The notes under the pieces are model-generated. The model was not told the DNA's origin and made no database searches. It worked only from the letters and a program-made list of their open reading frames with translations. A stretch of 26,335 nucleotides of DNA from a virus. The stretch is taken from IMG/VR virus record IMGVR_UViG_3300036985_006824, positions 1-26,335 of that record; one strand, given 5' to 3'. Numbering within the stretch: the first letter of the stretch is position 1; each line of letters opens with the position of its first letter. The position numbers and the translations under genes were made by a program. Positions 1 to 9,061 of this stretch are shown here, in pieces.

Positions 1-1463
1 AATTTTGATTGTTTAAGAACGTCTAACAATCCCATGATAGATTTAGCGCCAGAAACTGGATTAGATGAGAAAGCACTGGCGATCTTATCGACTTGGGCAG
101 CTACTGATTGTCCGGTCCTGATGATCATTCTTGAAACAATGATCAAAAACCCTGCGCTTGGGCTGTCAGACAATGTTGCTGATGCCGCTGAAGATACAGC
201 ACTTGTGAGTTGTTCGCCAAGACTTTGTTTAGCGGCGTCGCTGCCAAGAAAAAAAGCGCTAGCGCCAACTTTTAACGCATCGCCAAAAGGAAAACGAGTG
301 CCGCGGATTCCAAAGATCGCTGAGATATCTGGCGGGATTCCAACGTTGTTCGGGTCTGATAACGGCTTTGCAAGATAACTGCCTTTGACGTATGAACCGT
401 CATTTTTTTTCGAAATACTTGGAGGCGCGCCTGCGTTACCAATCACGCCAATCAGTACACCTAGACCTTCAAAAGCCAACAGTAGAGCAACTTGCATTGC
501 AAGTGCCATGGCAATCATGCCGACATTCAACGTTCCGGACCAGGGTTCTTCTACGTTGTTTAACGCTCCCCATGACTGATTACCGATTGGCGAAATATCA
601 AATGCGGCCGGCTCATCATCCGTGTCAGCTAACGACGTTAACGCATCCTTTGCTTCTAATAACGTAACAGGAATCTTTAGAACGCCAAGTTGAGCTGGGC
701 TTGGTAACAATGCTCCCGCAACAGATCCTGCATTGATTGGATTCACTGTATCATTGAATGCCGCTGGAAACTCTTGACTACCACGAAGCGAAAGCATCAC
801 ACCAACTTGTTTGAGTTGACTTGGCGAATACGTTTTTCCTTTGATTCGAAATCCGGATTCATTTGTCATCAATGAATTTGCAGTGAATCGATTCATCGTC
901 AAAACAGTTTTACGATACGTTTCGATTGGTTCTTGTGTCTTGTTCTTCTCAACGTTAAGAAGCAACGTATGACCATTAACGTCCTTGCCTTGTTTGCCTT
1001 TACCTAAAGTGTCTAATGTTGTAGACGCATCAACAACAGCGTTCGTTGAAACACGTAAATCAGGCGAATCGAAAACAGTTCCAGTTGTTCCTTGCGGGTG
1101 TTTTTCATTAAGTACTGAAACGTACTTATCACCGTTTGATGATTCAACAACCGGGAGCGGCAAACCTTTTTCGTCAGTAAGAAACGAATTTTCAACTTCT
1201 CCCGGGGCGGGAGGTGGATCGATCGTAAATTGATTTGGTACGCCTTTAGAATAACCAGCTTTCCCGAGCGTTAAATCACTAAGATATTTTCCGAGTGTTG
1301 ACTTCGTTTTTTTGCTAAGATCCTTAACAGAGTCATCGATGACAATGTCGCCGTGATCAACGTTCGTTGGCTCTAGACCGGGTGCATCGAGCGGGCCGGG
1401 GTCGAAATCATGGACCTTTCCATCGATTTCAAATCCGGCATTTCCAGTCTTAGTTTCACTCAT
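1..1463 (-). CDS. Large unknown protein downstream of tape measure, incomplete at left edge
   Basis: An uninterrupted reading frame of 487 codons starts at ATG 1463 and runs off the left edge, so the C-terminus is missing. The start overlaps the stop of the preceding 91-codon gene (ATGA), indicating translational coupling. The N-terminus (MSETKTGNAGFEIDGKVHDF) is acidic and polar. The first 250 residues carry no transmembrane segment. A strongly hydrophobic stretch lies near residues 310-340 (MIAMALAMQVALLLAFEGLG), and the later part is Ala/Ser-rich and helical. I do not recognise the family. Its position directly after the tape measure gene is where baseplate hub or tail-tip genes lie in contractile phages, so a tail or baseplate structural protein is the likeliest role, by context only. 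Confidence 0.75.
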   Translation of the reverse strand, partial: MSETKTGNAGFEIDGKVHDFDPGPLDAPGLEPTNVDHGDIVIDDSVKDLSKKTKSTLGKYLSDLTLGKAGYSKGVPNQFTIDPPPAPGEVENSFLTDEKGLPLPVVESSNGDKYVSVLNEKHPQGTTGTVFDSPDLRVSTNAVVDASTTLDTLGKGKQGKDVNGHTLLLNVEKNKTQEPIETYRKTVLTMNRFTANSLMTNESGFRIKGKTYSPSQLKQVGVMLSLRGSQEFPAAFNDTVNPINAGSVAGALLPSPAQLGVLKIPVTLLEAKDALTSLADTDDEPAAFDISPIGNQSWGALNNVEEPWSGTLNVGMIAMALAMQVALLLAFEGLGVLIGVIGNAGAPPSISKKNDGSYVKGSYLAKPLSDPNNVGIPPDISAIFGIRGTRFPFGDALKVGASAFFLGSDAAKQSLGEQLTSAVSSAASATLSDSPSAGFLIIVSRMIIRTGQSVAAQVDKIASAFSSNPVSGAKSIMGLLDVLKQSK

Positions 1464-1735
1464 TTGTTAATCGACCCACTAACAACGTATGGTTTTCCGT
1501 CGCTCTCCCTAACTACCTTTCCATTGTTGATCGCTTCCTTTATCTCGTTAGCTAAAGTTGGATCTTGCTGCGCCATTTTGATGACAGGCGAGAGTGATTC
1601 AAAAAATGTTGTCAAAAAGCCTTCAGTCGTTGCGATGATCTTTCGACGCTCTGCGTCTGAACCTGCAATCTTGAGTGCTTGTCTATACGTCGGGTCAGCC
1701 TTAAGTCGTTTTATCAATTCATCGCGATCAAACAT
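1460..1735 (-). CDS. Small helical protein between tape measure and next gene (91 aa)
   Basis: The ATG at 1735 is preceded by GGTGGAG about 8 nt upstream, a good ribosome binding site. The start lies 2 nt after the tape measure stop, and the TGA stop overlaps the next ATG (ATGA). The protein begins MFDRDELIKRLKADPTYRQA, is highly charged and mostly alpha-helical, and has no membrane segment. An AGSDAERRKIIATTEGFL segment looks like a helical turn. I cannot assign a family. The tight packing between the tape measure gene and a large structural gene suggests a tail assembly or baseplate accessory protein. Confidence 0.8.
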   Translation of the reverse strand: MFDRDELIKRLKADPTYRQALKIAGSDAERRKIIATTEGFLTTFFESLSPVIKMAQQDPTLANEIKEAINNGKVVRESDGKPYVVSGSINK

Positions 1736-1737
1736 GA

Positions 1738-4700
1738 TTAATCTCCACCAGACGCTGCGATATCTGCTAGCGTTGACTGATATGCCGGCGGTACGGGCGG
1801 TTGTCCTTCTTCGCCGGCGGTTCCAGCGCCGGTAGCGAAGTTCAATCGTTGACGTATGATAGAACTCTGGCGCATAATCATGATCTTTTCAACTTCATCA
1901 ACGTTCATTGTAACGCTTAGGTTAACATTCAGAACGATTTCCTTGCTCCTAATCGTATAGTTCGTCTTTGAACCTAGACCAACTGCCTGCGCTAACTTCG
2001 TTAGTTTTGTCGGCGTGTTGATGCTGATGCCATCAGACAATGCTTTGTCAAGTTCATTTGCTTTCTTGACCATGTCGCTTGCCGCAGAAAGCGCAGTGCC
2101 GATCGCATCTCTCTTAAGGACCTCAACGACCTTATTGATTTGCGTACCGTATTCTGAGATCCGAGCAACTGATTCTGACACGCTCTTCATAGCTTCAGGC
2201 GTTAATGAATCCTTGATCTTAGAGACTGTTGGGAGCGAAACCTCAACAGCACCGACCATTTGTGAGACTGCATCACCGACAGATGCGGGATCAACTGATG
2301 ATTTTTGAACGTTGCGCAATGCGGTTGTCAATGACGATAATGCACCGAACAGTTCTTTCATCTGGTCGGCTATTTTCATCACTTTACCACCACCCATTGA
2401 ATCTATCAGTTTACCGACTACATTGATGTTATTAAGAAGATCGCCTAATGGACTGCCACCAGGACCCATGCCGCCGACTAACCTTTCCATGAAAGTCGAA
2501 ATCGATATGATAGACTGAACCATCGGATCAATGTTGCCGACGTCACCGCCCTCTTTACCATGAGTCTTTGATATCGACTCAGCAAGTTTCGGAATCTCAC
2601 CAATGAAACTAAACAGAGTTTTTGCAATCTCAAGATTTTTCGTGAAATCCTTGCCAGTTGGCATCTGCTTCACGACTTCAACGAGTGAATACATCAACAT
2701 TGGTAATGTTGCAGTCATTTCGATAATCGTCTTTGACAGATCTGGTATCTGCGACGTAATGTCAACTATTGATCCAAAGCTAATTGAACCAACGCTGACT
2801 GGGGCACCCTTCGTTGCGTTGCCCATAGACGTCATCAAATCAATAGCAATCTTAAGAATGTCACCTAAAACTTTGACGCGAGCAATATCGCCATCATCAA
2901 GACTTTGAGCCTGTGTAGTAACAGACGTAATCACGCTTGACATTAGAACTGGGAGCAGTTCTTTGAATTGATCACCCATAATCGTGATCGTATCGCCAAG
3001 ACCTTCTGTGTCAAGCTCTGACGATTTGGTCTTTAAAAGACCCCAAGCGCGAGATGTCTCACCGGTCATTTGAAATTGTTTAAGCGCTTCGGGATCTGGC
3101 GTGATGAACTTTAGGATTTGTGCAGTTGAATTTATAAGGTCAGAAACCACTTTAGTAGCTTCAGGGTTGGGCACATGAACATCGCTTAATTTGCTGATCA
3201 ACCCTAATATGCCGGTTGAACCGGTGCCATCGCTTTTTCCCGTCAACATCTCAAGCGCGCCTTCTCTCATCTTTGTCGCGTACGTGTTAACGTCAACTGC
3301 TAGATTTGCAAAGTTATGCGTTGGGTCAGCGAGTTTGTTAATAAAGCTTCCACCTTCAGTATAAAACGCTTCTGGTGGTGCCGCGGCAGTCATGAATCCA
3401 GTGACACCATTCATAACGCTCGAAAATACTTCAGCAGCTTCTGCCATTCCTGGCCCACCTATGTTTAGCTGCTTTATAGAATCCATGACTGTTTCGATGA
3501 TGCCGATCAAACCAGTATTTCCGCCGCGTTGACCGACCATTTCTGCTAATAATTCGCGAGCAGAATTAGCTTTTTCTGCGAATGAACTTGTAGTCCCTGT
3601 AACGAACTCAATGAATGTTGGGTTCATCATGTTAATGAGATTGACAAGCGTGTCAGCAAAGGCTTGGATGGCCTTCATGATACCCAGGAAGGCATCAATC
3701 TTTCGTTGGAAAGTTGCATCAATCTTTAGTTTCGCAATTTCTTTAACGATGTCTGTAGTGATTACTGCCATCTCAGCGATCGCAACACCAATGACCGCCA
3801 AGCCTACTGCAGCCGCTGCAAGAGCTACTGCTTGTGGGCCAGAAGCTAGTACACCTATCGCCATCGAGGCAAAGATCAATGGGACCATTGCGAGGAAGAC
3901 TAATGACATCTTCAACATCAAATCACCAGCTGCAGACATATCGCTAGCTGTTCCGACCTGTTTCAGAAGATACGTTATCCCAGCAGCGACGACGCCAACA
4001 ATCCCAATTGCAACAGAGATAATCAAACCGCCTTTGATGACATCAGCAAGCGAGCTAGCCTTAGCCGCTAGTTTCATCGCAAACATCAATGGAATCGATC
4101 CAATGACCATTGCACCTAATATCGCTAATGGCGCAATGATATCGGTGATACTAGAGATGCCACCTGCGTCTAAGATTTTTTTCATTGCAACGATGGCAGT
4201 AACCATCATGACGCCACCGATTGCTATAGCACCTGCGATCGCAACTAACTTAAGTCCAAGCTTAACAGCGTCTTTAACACCCCAATCTTTAGCACCTGTT
4301 GGTTTAGTAGCTTCGCCAGCAGCCTTATTAAGAGCTCCGACTTTTTCTAAATCAGCGGGTCCTCCTTTAGAAGCCACCTTATTTGAGGCTTCCATGACTT
4401 GTTCGGCAGCCTTTTTGGCAACGCCTTCCATGATTTTTTTAGTGCCACCGTCAGTGAAAAGTTTGATAGCTGCTTGCCCTAAAGCTGCAGTACCAGCGCC
4501 TAATAAAGCTCGCGCAAAAGCTGGCCCGAATAACGCAGCAGCGATGTAAGGAAGCGCCGGGGTGACAAGATCAGTGAATTCTTTTGACGTCAGGTAATCA
4601 TAAAGTTTTTTGCCGAGAATCTTAACGAGTTCCCAAAGTTTCGGTGCAATGACTTGCCAAGCATGAACCAAAGCTTCGCCTAATGGCAATAAGATCTCGC

Positions 4701-6642
4701 CTAAAAATCCAAGAGCATCAGATCCAGCAGAAAGATCTCCTAACTTCTTTTTCCCGGTGACTAAGTCAGTAATATACTGAATGCCTTCGCCGACTTGTTC
4801 TGATGCCCACTTGATCGCGCCGGCTAAAACCGTTGTAATCGTTTTTGCAAATGTCTTAAAGCCAGCCAACATCTCTTTGCCGGCTCCGGTAGAGCCGTCA
4901 AAGAAATTAAAGAACTTCTTTTGGAGCTTTTCCATCAAGTCGCCAAACGAAGCTTTGCCATTTTTACCAGACAAATCTTGCATCCAACTCTTGAGAATAT
5001 CGACAGTACCACCGACCATCTGTTTGAATTTGTCCGGCCTAAAGAAATCAGCAATGCCACTTAGGAATTGCTTAACACCTGGAAACAATTCAACGAAAGC
5101 TTTTCCTAGTTTTACGCCTTCGATGTACACCAAGTTAAGACTTCTCTTGATGTTCATGATGATCGTTCTGAATTCTTTAGATGACTGAATACCACCTAAA
5201 AATCCTTTAACGAACATCTGCCAGAAACTACCAACTTGACCGCCGTCGCCGGGCTTAATCATTCGTTCGATCGAGTCTGCGAGCTTACCCATTGCCTCAG
5301 CTTGAGACATTGTTTTCTTTTCGGCTGTTTCGCTCTTCTTTTGAATATCGGTTAGAGACGCACCGTAATTGCTAGTTGCAAATGCTTGACGAACTGTAGC
5401 TTCATCTAGACTCGTTGTTTGCGCTAGCAATTTTGCTTGTTGACGAGTGAACTTACTAGCATCGATCCCGGCGTCGCTAAAGGACTTTCGCAACATTTCT
5501 AGTTGCTCAGCAGGATTTTGGGCTTCCATCAGTTTGAATGCATCGATGTTGACACCGAATGCCTGAGAAAGTTTAGCGGCATTTTCTGCAGCAGAGTCAA
5601 ACGTTTCGAAAGCGTCTAGCGTACCAGTGATCGCTGTAAGTTCAAGACCTAACTTTCTTGCGTAAACAGATGCCTGAGCAATTTCCTTAACTGTTATCGC
5701 ACCAAAGTGTTTAACACTTTGCAAAGCTTTGACCATGTCTTTACCGATCAATTTTTGATCGATATCAAACGCTTTTCCTAGCGCTAGCGTTTGCTTTGTC
5801 ATATCTAGGAAGACCTTGGCCATGGGCTTACCCATGCGAATCGCCGTGTCGCCTATCGCCTTCATTCCTTCATCAGAAACACCAAGGCCCTTTTGGAATG
5901 CTAGTAACGCGCCGCCATTATCTTTGAACTCTTGAGTCAATACACCAAACGTTGCACCCATCGCAACTGCGACCCTAGTCACTAATTCGATGCGTTCAGC
6001 TAACGTTCCAAAAACCTTGAATGCTGAAAGACCGGTATCTGAGAACCCTTTAAGGGCATTAGCAGCCCCTAAAACTGCGCTAGTGCCTGGGCCTTTTAGA
6101 TCACCCATCTGCTCGCGAAGCTTTTCGAGTGCAACAGCTAATTCATTCGTTCCACCTCCAGCTTGCGCGGCCATGTCAACAAGCGCGCTAAACATCTTGA
6201 ATGGAATCGCGATGATAGAAGCAGCAATGTTAACTGCACCATCAATGAATGATGCAAAGAAACCTGATAGACCTTTTCCTAAGGCGATAACGTTTCGTAT
6301 GCCTTGACCGAACCCGGTAACAGCAGCAGCGCCAATAATAGTAGCAGCGGGCAATTTTTTGGCCATTGCCGAACCCATGTCCTTAATGCGACCGGTTAGG
6401 CTTTTCACTTCTTTTTCGGTTGTCGTAAGCTCCTTTTGAACGTTATTGAATTTCGTTGAATTAAGTTGGCTTAAGTCTTGACCACGAAGTGCTTCAATGG
6501 CTTGCGTCAGTTTCTCAACTGTCGCTATTTGATTATCGTACGATGATTCGACTCGTTCCATAGAACGAGCCATGGCATCAGTCGCAGCGGCTAATTTCTG
6601 CGTAATTGACAGTTGTTCGCTGAGTTCTTCTTTAGACGCCAT
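1738..6642 (-). CDS. Tail tape measure protein
   Basis: At 1634 residues this is the longest gene in the window. It has the typical tape measure make-up: an N-terminal coiled coil (residues about 1-90, rich in Glu/Lys/Gln), hydrophobic Ala/Gly helices (about 95-160), a long amphipathic helical middle, a cluster of membrane-like helices at about 795-955 (for example AGAIAIGGVMMVTAIVAM), and a Met/Val-rich helical C-terminus. Tape measure proteins sit in the tube lumen, set tail length and take part in DNA passage. At about 0.15 nm per residue, 1634 residues would correspond to a tail near 240 nm, which is long for a myovirus. It follows the baseplate-hub/chaperone genes and is followed after 2 nt by the next gene. 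The start ATG at 6642 has only a weak upstream site (AAGATCTAA). No enzymatic domain such as a lysozyme was recognised. Confidence 0.85.
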   Translation of the reverse strand: MASKEELSEQLSITQKLAAATDAMARSMERVESSYDNQIATVEKLTQAIEALRGQDLSQLNSTKFNNVQKELTTTEKEVKSLTGRIKDMGSAMAKKLPAATIIGAAAVTGFGQGIRNVIALGKGLSGFFASFIDGAVNIAASIIAIPFKMFSALVDMAAQAGGGTNELAVALEKLREQMGDLKGPGTSAVLGAANALKGFSDTGLSAFKVFGTLAERIELVTRVAVAMGATFGVLTQEFKDNGGALLAFQKGLGVSDEGMKAIGDTAIRMGKPMAKVFLDMTKQTLALGKAFDIDQKLIGKDMVKALQSVKHFGAITVKEIAQASVYARKLGLELTAITGTLDAFETFDSAAENAAKLSQAFGVNIDAFKLMEAQNPAEQLEMLRKSFSDAGIDASKFTRQQAKLLAQTTSLDEATVRQAFATSNYGASLTDIQKKSETAEKKTMSQAEAMGKLADSIERMIKPGDGGQVGSFWQMFVKGFLGGIQSSKEFRTIIMNIKRSLNLVYIEGVKLGKAFVELFPGVKQFLSGIADFFRPDKFKQMVGGTVDILKSWMQDLSGKNGKASFGDLMEKLQKKFFNFFDGSTGAGKEMLAGFKTFAKTITTVLAGAIKWASEQVGEGIQYITDLVTGKKKLGDLSAGSDALGFLGEILLPLGEALVHAWQVIAPKLWELVKILGKKLYDYLTSKEFTDLVTPALPYIAAALFGPAFARALLGAGTAALGQAAIKLFTDGGTKKIMEGVAKKAAEQVMEASNKVASKGGPADLEKVGALNKAAGEATKPTGAKDWGVKDAVKLGLKLVAIAGAIAIGGVMMVTAIVAMKKILDAGGISSITDIIAPLAILGAMVIGSIPLMFAMKLAAKASSLADVIKGGLIISVAIGIVGVVAAGITYLLKQVGTASDMSAAGDLMLKMSLVFLAMVPLIFASMAIGVLASGPQAVALAAAAVGLAVIGVAIAEMAVITTDIVKEIAKLKIDATFQRKIDAFLGIMKAIQAFADTLVNLINMMNPTFIEFVTGTTSSFAEKANSARELLAEMVGQRGGNTGLIGIIETVMDSIKQLNIGGPGMAEAAEVFSSVMNGVTGFMTAAAPPEAFYTEGGSFINKLADPTHNFANLAVDVNTYATKMREGALEMLTGKSDGTGSTGILGLISKLSDVHVPNPEATKVVSDLINSTAQILKFITPDPEALKQFQMTGETSRAWGLLKTKSSELDTEGLGDTITIMGDQFKELLPVLMSSVITSVTTQAQSLDDGDIARVKVLGDILKIAIDLMTSMGNATKGAPVSVGSISFGSIVDITSQIPDLSKTIIEMTATLPMLMYSLVEVVKQMPTGKDFTKNLEIAKTLFSFIGEIPKLAESISKTHGKEGGDVGNIDPMVQSIISISTFMERLVGGMGPGGSPLGDLLNNINVVGKLIDSMGGGKVMKIADQMKELFGALSSLTTALRNVQKSSVDPASVGDAVSQMVGAVEVSLPTVSKIKDSLTPEAMKSVSESVARISEYGTQINKVVEVLKRDAIGTALSAASDMVKKANELDKALSDGISINTPTKLTKLAQAVGLGSKTNYTIRSKEIVLNVNLSVTMNVDEVEKIMIMRQSSIIRQRLNFATGAGTAGEEGQPPVPPAYQSTLADIAASGGD

Positions 6643-6671
6643 TTAGATCTTATTGACGATTAAAAACAAAC

Positions 6672-6959
6672 TCAAATCGGCCAGGGAATTCCCAGAATTC
6701 TGGAAAACTCTGAGGACGAGGCGTGTTTCAAATTCAGTTTGTTCATCACGCTATCAACAGTTGCGCCTGGTTTCTTGAGCTCATCTTGAAATCGGTGTGA
6801 TGCCAACATTGCATTCGTCACTGCTTGAATTTCTTGTGGGGTTCCACGAACCTTAAGATTCACTGCTTTTCCAACAAGCCAAGCAGCACATGCAGTAAAA
6901 AACAGTTTACCAATAAGGTTGAACTGAAGTTCGTTAAGTTGTTGTCTTGTGTCAGTCAT
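6672..6959 (-). CDS. Small protein before the tape measure gene (95 aa)
   Basis: The ATG at 6959 has AAGGGTGA just upstream, a reasonable ribosome binding site. One hydrophobic helix lies at about residues 14-32 (LIGKLFFTACAAWLVGKAVN), followed by a helical region and a C-terminus ending GIPWPI. The gene lies immediately upstream of the tape measure gene, where many tailed phages keep tape measure chaperones. A tail-assembly role is inferred from position only; the single hydrophobic helix would also allow a small membrane protein. No catalytic motif is visible. The 29-nt gap to the tape measure start supports co-expression. Confidence 0.75.
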   Translation of the reverse strand: MTDTRQQLNELQFNLIGKLFFTACAAWLVGKAVNLKVRGTPQEIQAVTNAMLASHRFQDELKKPGATVDSVMNKLNLKHASSSEFSRILGIPWPI

Positions 6960-7012
6960 CGTTCACCCTTGATAGATAGGTTAGCTCACAAAACAAGGCT
7001 CATTACAAAACG

Positions 7013-7228
7013 TTACGTGAACCTACGCAAGCGACTTGGTGTTTGAGCCCGGGCTTTATTTTGCATCGAACGAACGTCCGGAGAATTTTGATGTAAGGCT
7101 CTAGACTGGTTTTCACCGTTGTCTGAACCTTTGTTCAATTCTTTAACGATACGTTCAACGAACCAGCGCTTATAAGCAACTGGTAATTGCATCGTTTCAG
7201 ACCATACAAACCCACCATAATAGATCAA
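7013..7228 (-). CDS. C-terminal extension of gp26-like protein, probably reached by +1 frameshift
   Basis: Read alone this is a 71-codon frame from TTG 7228, but no Shine-Dalgarno sequence precedes that codon. The same frame is open upstream to 7306, overlapping the end of the gp26-like gene by 47 nt, with no ATG, GTG or TTG before 7228. The translated overlap (FFGLQPEDKEQL, then ILEPAFLLIYYGGFVW) reads like genuine protein continuing into LPVAYKRWFVERIVKELNKG. A +1 slip at the end of the upstream gene would therefore fuse the two. Extended products of this kind are well known for tail assembly chaperones located just before tape measure genes. Alternatives are initiation at the weak TTG, or a gene split by mutation or sequencing error. 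The basic Arg/Lys-rich tail ends SRLRRFT. Confidence 0.6.
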   Translation of the reverse strand: MIYYGGFVWSETMQLPVAYKRWFVERIVKELNKGSDNGENQSRALHQNSPDVRSMQNKARAQTPSRLRRFT

Positions 7229-7259
7229 TAAAAAGGCGGGCTCTAATATGAGCTGTTCT

Positions 7260-8126
7260 TTATCTTCCGGCTGAAGGCCAAAGAAACGTGACGCCGATCG
7301 GCATACTCACCTCTTCAGCGTGACCGCAAGAAGGACACACAGTCTCCTGTTTCATTCGAATACCTGGCTCTTTGTCCTTGATGTAATTACGCAGTGCAAG
7401 TGAGTCTCGTGCAGGCATCATCCGGACGAAATTTGCGATCTTTGCGCGATCAGAGATTCCGTCGATTGAAACAATGCTATAAAGTAAATTCGTTGTTACT
7501 GCCGCGTCGGACTGAAGATTGAGCTTCTTTTGACGCTCTTGGGTTGCAAGGATCTCTTCCTCGTCACGACCGGTCATAAACTTGAAACGAACCGTCTTTT
7601 TGCAGAATGGAAGTAAGAACTCAAAGACGTTTGCTCCGGGTTCTGTTGGCTCAATTTCAAGACTCTGAATTGGTAGAGTTCCTAAGTTGAATTGTTGCGG
7701 TGCTTTTGTGTTACACTCGCCACACTCGATCTCGGCGTCATACTCTGCACCATAACCGGTGATTCGAATAGCAACCATGAGTGCGTTACGATCACCAGTC
7801 AATAGATCAATAGGATTCACTGACTTGTCAGTCAGACATGACTTGATTAACTCAGAGATAACTGTTCCCTTCTTCAAGAGTGCCCTTGATGTTAGGATAT
7901 CCTCTTCTCGAGCTGTCATCGCCTTAATCTCAACACGATCACGGCCATGAAGCGCGTGATCATTTGGATATACTTTTCCGCCAGACGGCAACGGCACGAT
8001 TTCGACTGGAATCTCTAAACCAAAGTCAGACTTGGCTTTATCGGCTGACGTAGTCGTCTGCATGCGTGGGTCTACACCGGGTGGTGGTGCAAAAACTTGG
8101 TTCTTCTGCTCTCGTTCTTCAGACAT
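7260..8126 (-). CDS. T4 gp26-like baseplate hub protein with zinc-binding cysteines
   Basis: The 288-residue protein matches the character of the T4 baseplate hub family (gp26-type). After a disordered N-terminus (about 1-37) come a beta segment ending LPSGGKVYP, the conserved region MTAREEDILTSRALLKKGTV (about 70-89), a CxxC pair at Cys135/Cys138 (ECGECN), a long middle with MTGRDEEEIL, and a second CxxC at Cys264/Cys267 (CPSCGH) that probably completes a zinc ribbon. In T4, gp26 belongs to the central hub assembly pathway of the baseplate. The ATG at 8126 is preceded by GAGGAG at ideal spacing. The gene lies upstream of the tape measure gene. The last codons overlap a +1 frame that probably encodes a translational extension, making this resemble a chaperone pair. 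Confidence 0.8.
   Translation of the reverse strand: MSEEREQKNQVFAPPPGVDPRMQTTTSADKAKSDFGLEIPVEIVPLPSGGKVYPNDHALHGRDRVEIKAMTAREEDILTSRALLKKGTVISELIKSCLTDKSVNPIDLLTGDRNALMVAIRITGYGAEYDAEIECGECNTKAPQQFNLGTLPIQSLEIEPTEPGANVFEFLLPFCKKTVRFKFMTGRDEEEILATQERQKKLNLQSDAAVTTNLLYSIVSIDGISDRAKIANFVRMMPARDSLALRNYIKDKEPGIRMKQETVCPSCGHAEEVSMPIGVTFLWPSAGR
7281..7289 (-). promoter_or_regulatory. Candidate +1 translational frameshift site
   Basis: The minus strand reads ACG TTT CTT TGG in the gp26-like frame. Skipping the C after TTT gives V-T-F-F-G-L-Q-P in the +1 frame, which stays open to 7013, whereas the zero frame stops at 7260. A small hairpin (GCTC-ATATTA-GAGC, about 7238-7251) lies roughly 30 nt downstream. 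The exact slip codon cannot be fixed from sequence alone. Confidence 0.4.
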
Positions 8127-8198
8127 TGTGCTCCTCGCTAGAAACTAATCTCTAACTTGTAACACGTAAATGTTAGAACGCTTATGTTGCTGAGCAAG

Positions 8199-8504
8199 TT
8201 AAGTGCGTTTTGACAATATCGTATAACTTGGGCGCTTTCGAACAGCGTAAATCGCCGCTAAAGCCTTTGAAACGTCACCAAATCCAACACGACCAGATTG
8301 CCATTGTTTGATAACGCGAGCTAACTGCGACAACAGGAGTTTATGACTTGTTGGAAGCTGCATATCAATTTTTGACAAAACGCGTGAAATCGCTTCTTGG
8401 TCAAACTGCGATGACTGAACTAATGCTTCTGTTTTTTCTAAGTCAGGAAGTTCAGCTAGACCTTCCTTGATAATCTCACGTAGCTCTTGGATCGTTAGTC
8501 TCAC
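8199..8504 (-). CDS. Small protein opening with the QLR/ELR-IIKE module (101 aa)
   Basis: I place the start at GTG 8504, 20 nt after the previous gene's stop, because it gives the N-terminus MRLTIQELREIIKEGLAEL, the same module that opens several other proteins here. A longer reading back to 8582 would overlap the upstream gene and begin with an unlike, Cys/Arg-rich stretch. A weak AGG lies 3 nt before the GTG. The remaining sequence is helical and ends in a basic tail (IYAVRKRPSYTILSKRT). No known domain was recognised. If the N-terminal module is a capsid-targeting peptide, the product would be a small internal virion protein; that is inference. Confidence 0.7.
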   Translation of the reverse strand: MRLTIQELREIIKEGLAELPDLEKTEALVQSSQFDQEAISRVLSKIDMQLPTSHKLLLSQLARVIKQWQSGRVGFGDVSKALAAIYAVRKRPSYTILSKRT

Positions 8505-8524
8505 TGACCTAACTATGGAGCACC

Positions 8525-8755
8525 TTACGCCAGACCAAAAGCGACACTGGGCGATTTTCGAAGCGAATCTAATCGATCCCACCTCTCATCTAACAGTGTT
8601 AAATAATCAAACTCATCATACCCTAATGATGACAACAATGAATTCCATTCAACAACATATTCAATAGACGTCAACTCTTCATTAACGAGTTTTTGATCGA
8701 GAACGTCCTGCAACATCAAAAGATGTTCGAACGAAAGGCGTTGTTTGACAACCAC
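8525..8755 (-). CDS. Small acidic helical protein (76 aa)
   Basis: The GTG start at 8755 lies 1 nt after the upstream TGA and is preceded by AAGGA about 6 nt away, a good ribosome binding site. The protein (MVVKQRLSFEHLLMLQDVLD at its start) is helical, acidic and lacks Cys and membrane segments. It belongs to a run of three tightly packed small genes (9032-8199), so co-translation is likely. I recognise no family. A structural adaptor or assembly factor would fit the surroundings, but nothing in the sequence proves it. Confidence 0.7.
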   Translation of the reverse strand: MVVKQRLSFEHLLMLQDVLDQKLVNEELTSIEYVVEWNSLLSSLGYDEFDYLTLLDERWDRLDSLRKSPSVAFGLA

Positions 8756-8756
8756 C

Positions 8757-9032
8757 TCACGTCCTTATATCTGCTGTCAATGGACACGAAATCGCTGCAT
8801 ACACAATTGAAGCTATTTCAACTTGCAAACCGCGCTTCTCAACATCAGAAAGCACTCGCAATCGACCTTCTTCAATCAAGACGTCACAAGCTGCCTGGGC
8901 CATGGCTAAAGAACACCCTGCTTCAACTGCAAGATATCCGAGATACATCGGTTGGTTAATCCTCTGACAGTGAGCAACGATCTTTTCTAGGACCGCCTGA
9001 GAGGGTTTAAAAGAGATCAAGCGACCGTCCAA
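8757..9032 (-). CDS. Small winged-helix-like protein (91 aa)
   Basis: The frame opens at TTG 9032 immediately after an in-frame TGA, without a clear ribosome binding site, so the exact start is uncertain. The pattern from residue 12 onward (AVLEKIVAHCQRINQPMYLG, then AVEAGCSLAMAQAACDVLIE and EGRLRVLSD) has the helix-turn-helix-wing spacing of small winged-helix domains. Three Cys are scattered and not paired. It could bind DNA or simply use this fold in virion assembly. The next gene starts 1 nt after its stop. Confidence 0.65.
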   Translation of the reverse strand: MDGRLISFKPSQAVLEKIVAHCQRINQPMYLGYLAVEAGCSLAMAQAACDVLIEEGRLRVLSDVEKRGLQVEIASIVYAAISCPLTADIRT

Positions 9033-9061
9033 TCAGATGACAAAACGTAAAATGCTCTTTA

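Noticed and set aside
34-378. Plus-strand frame of 114 codons at the left edge
   Set aside because: The minus-strand frame 1463-1 is open throughout, has a coupled start and a better protein composition.
1410-1835. Plus-strand frame of 141 codons
   Set aside because: It crosses three well-packed minus-strand genes whose coupled starts and stops are clear, so it is antisense noise.
3611-4549. A 312-codon open frame on the plus strand with an ATG
   Set aside because: It lies wholly antisense to the tape measure gene; its Ala/Ile/Thr/Pro-rich content reflects the complementary Ala/Gly/Met-rich helices, and it has no gene-like context or ribosome binding site.
8505-8582. Upstream extension of the 8504 gene to a start at 8582
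   Set aside because: It would overlap the neighbouring gene by 58 nt and add an unlike Cys/Arg-rich stretch before the clear module N-terminus.
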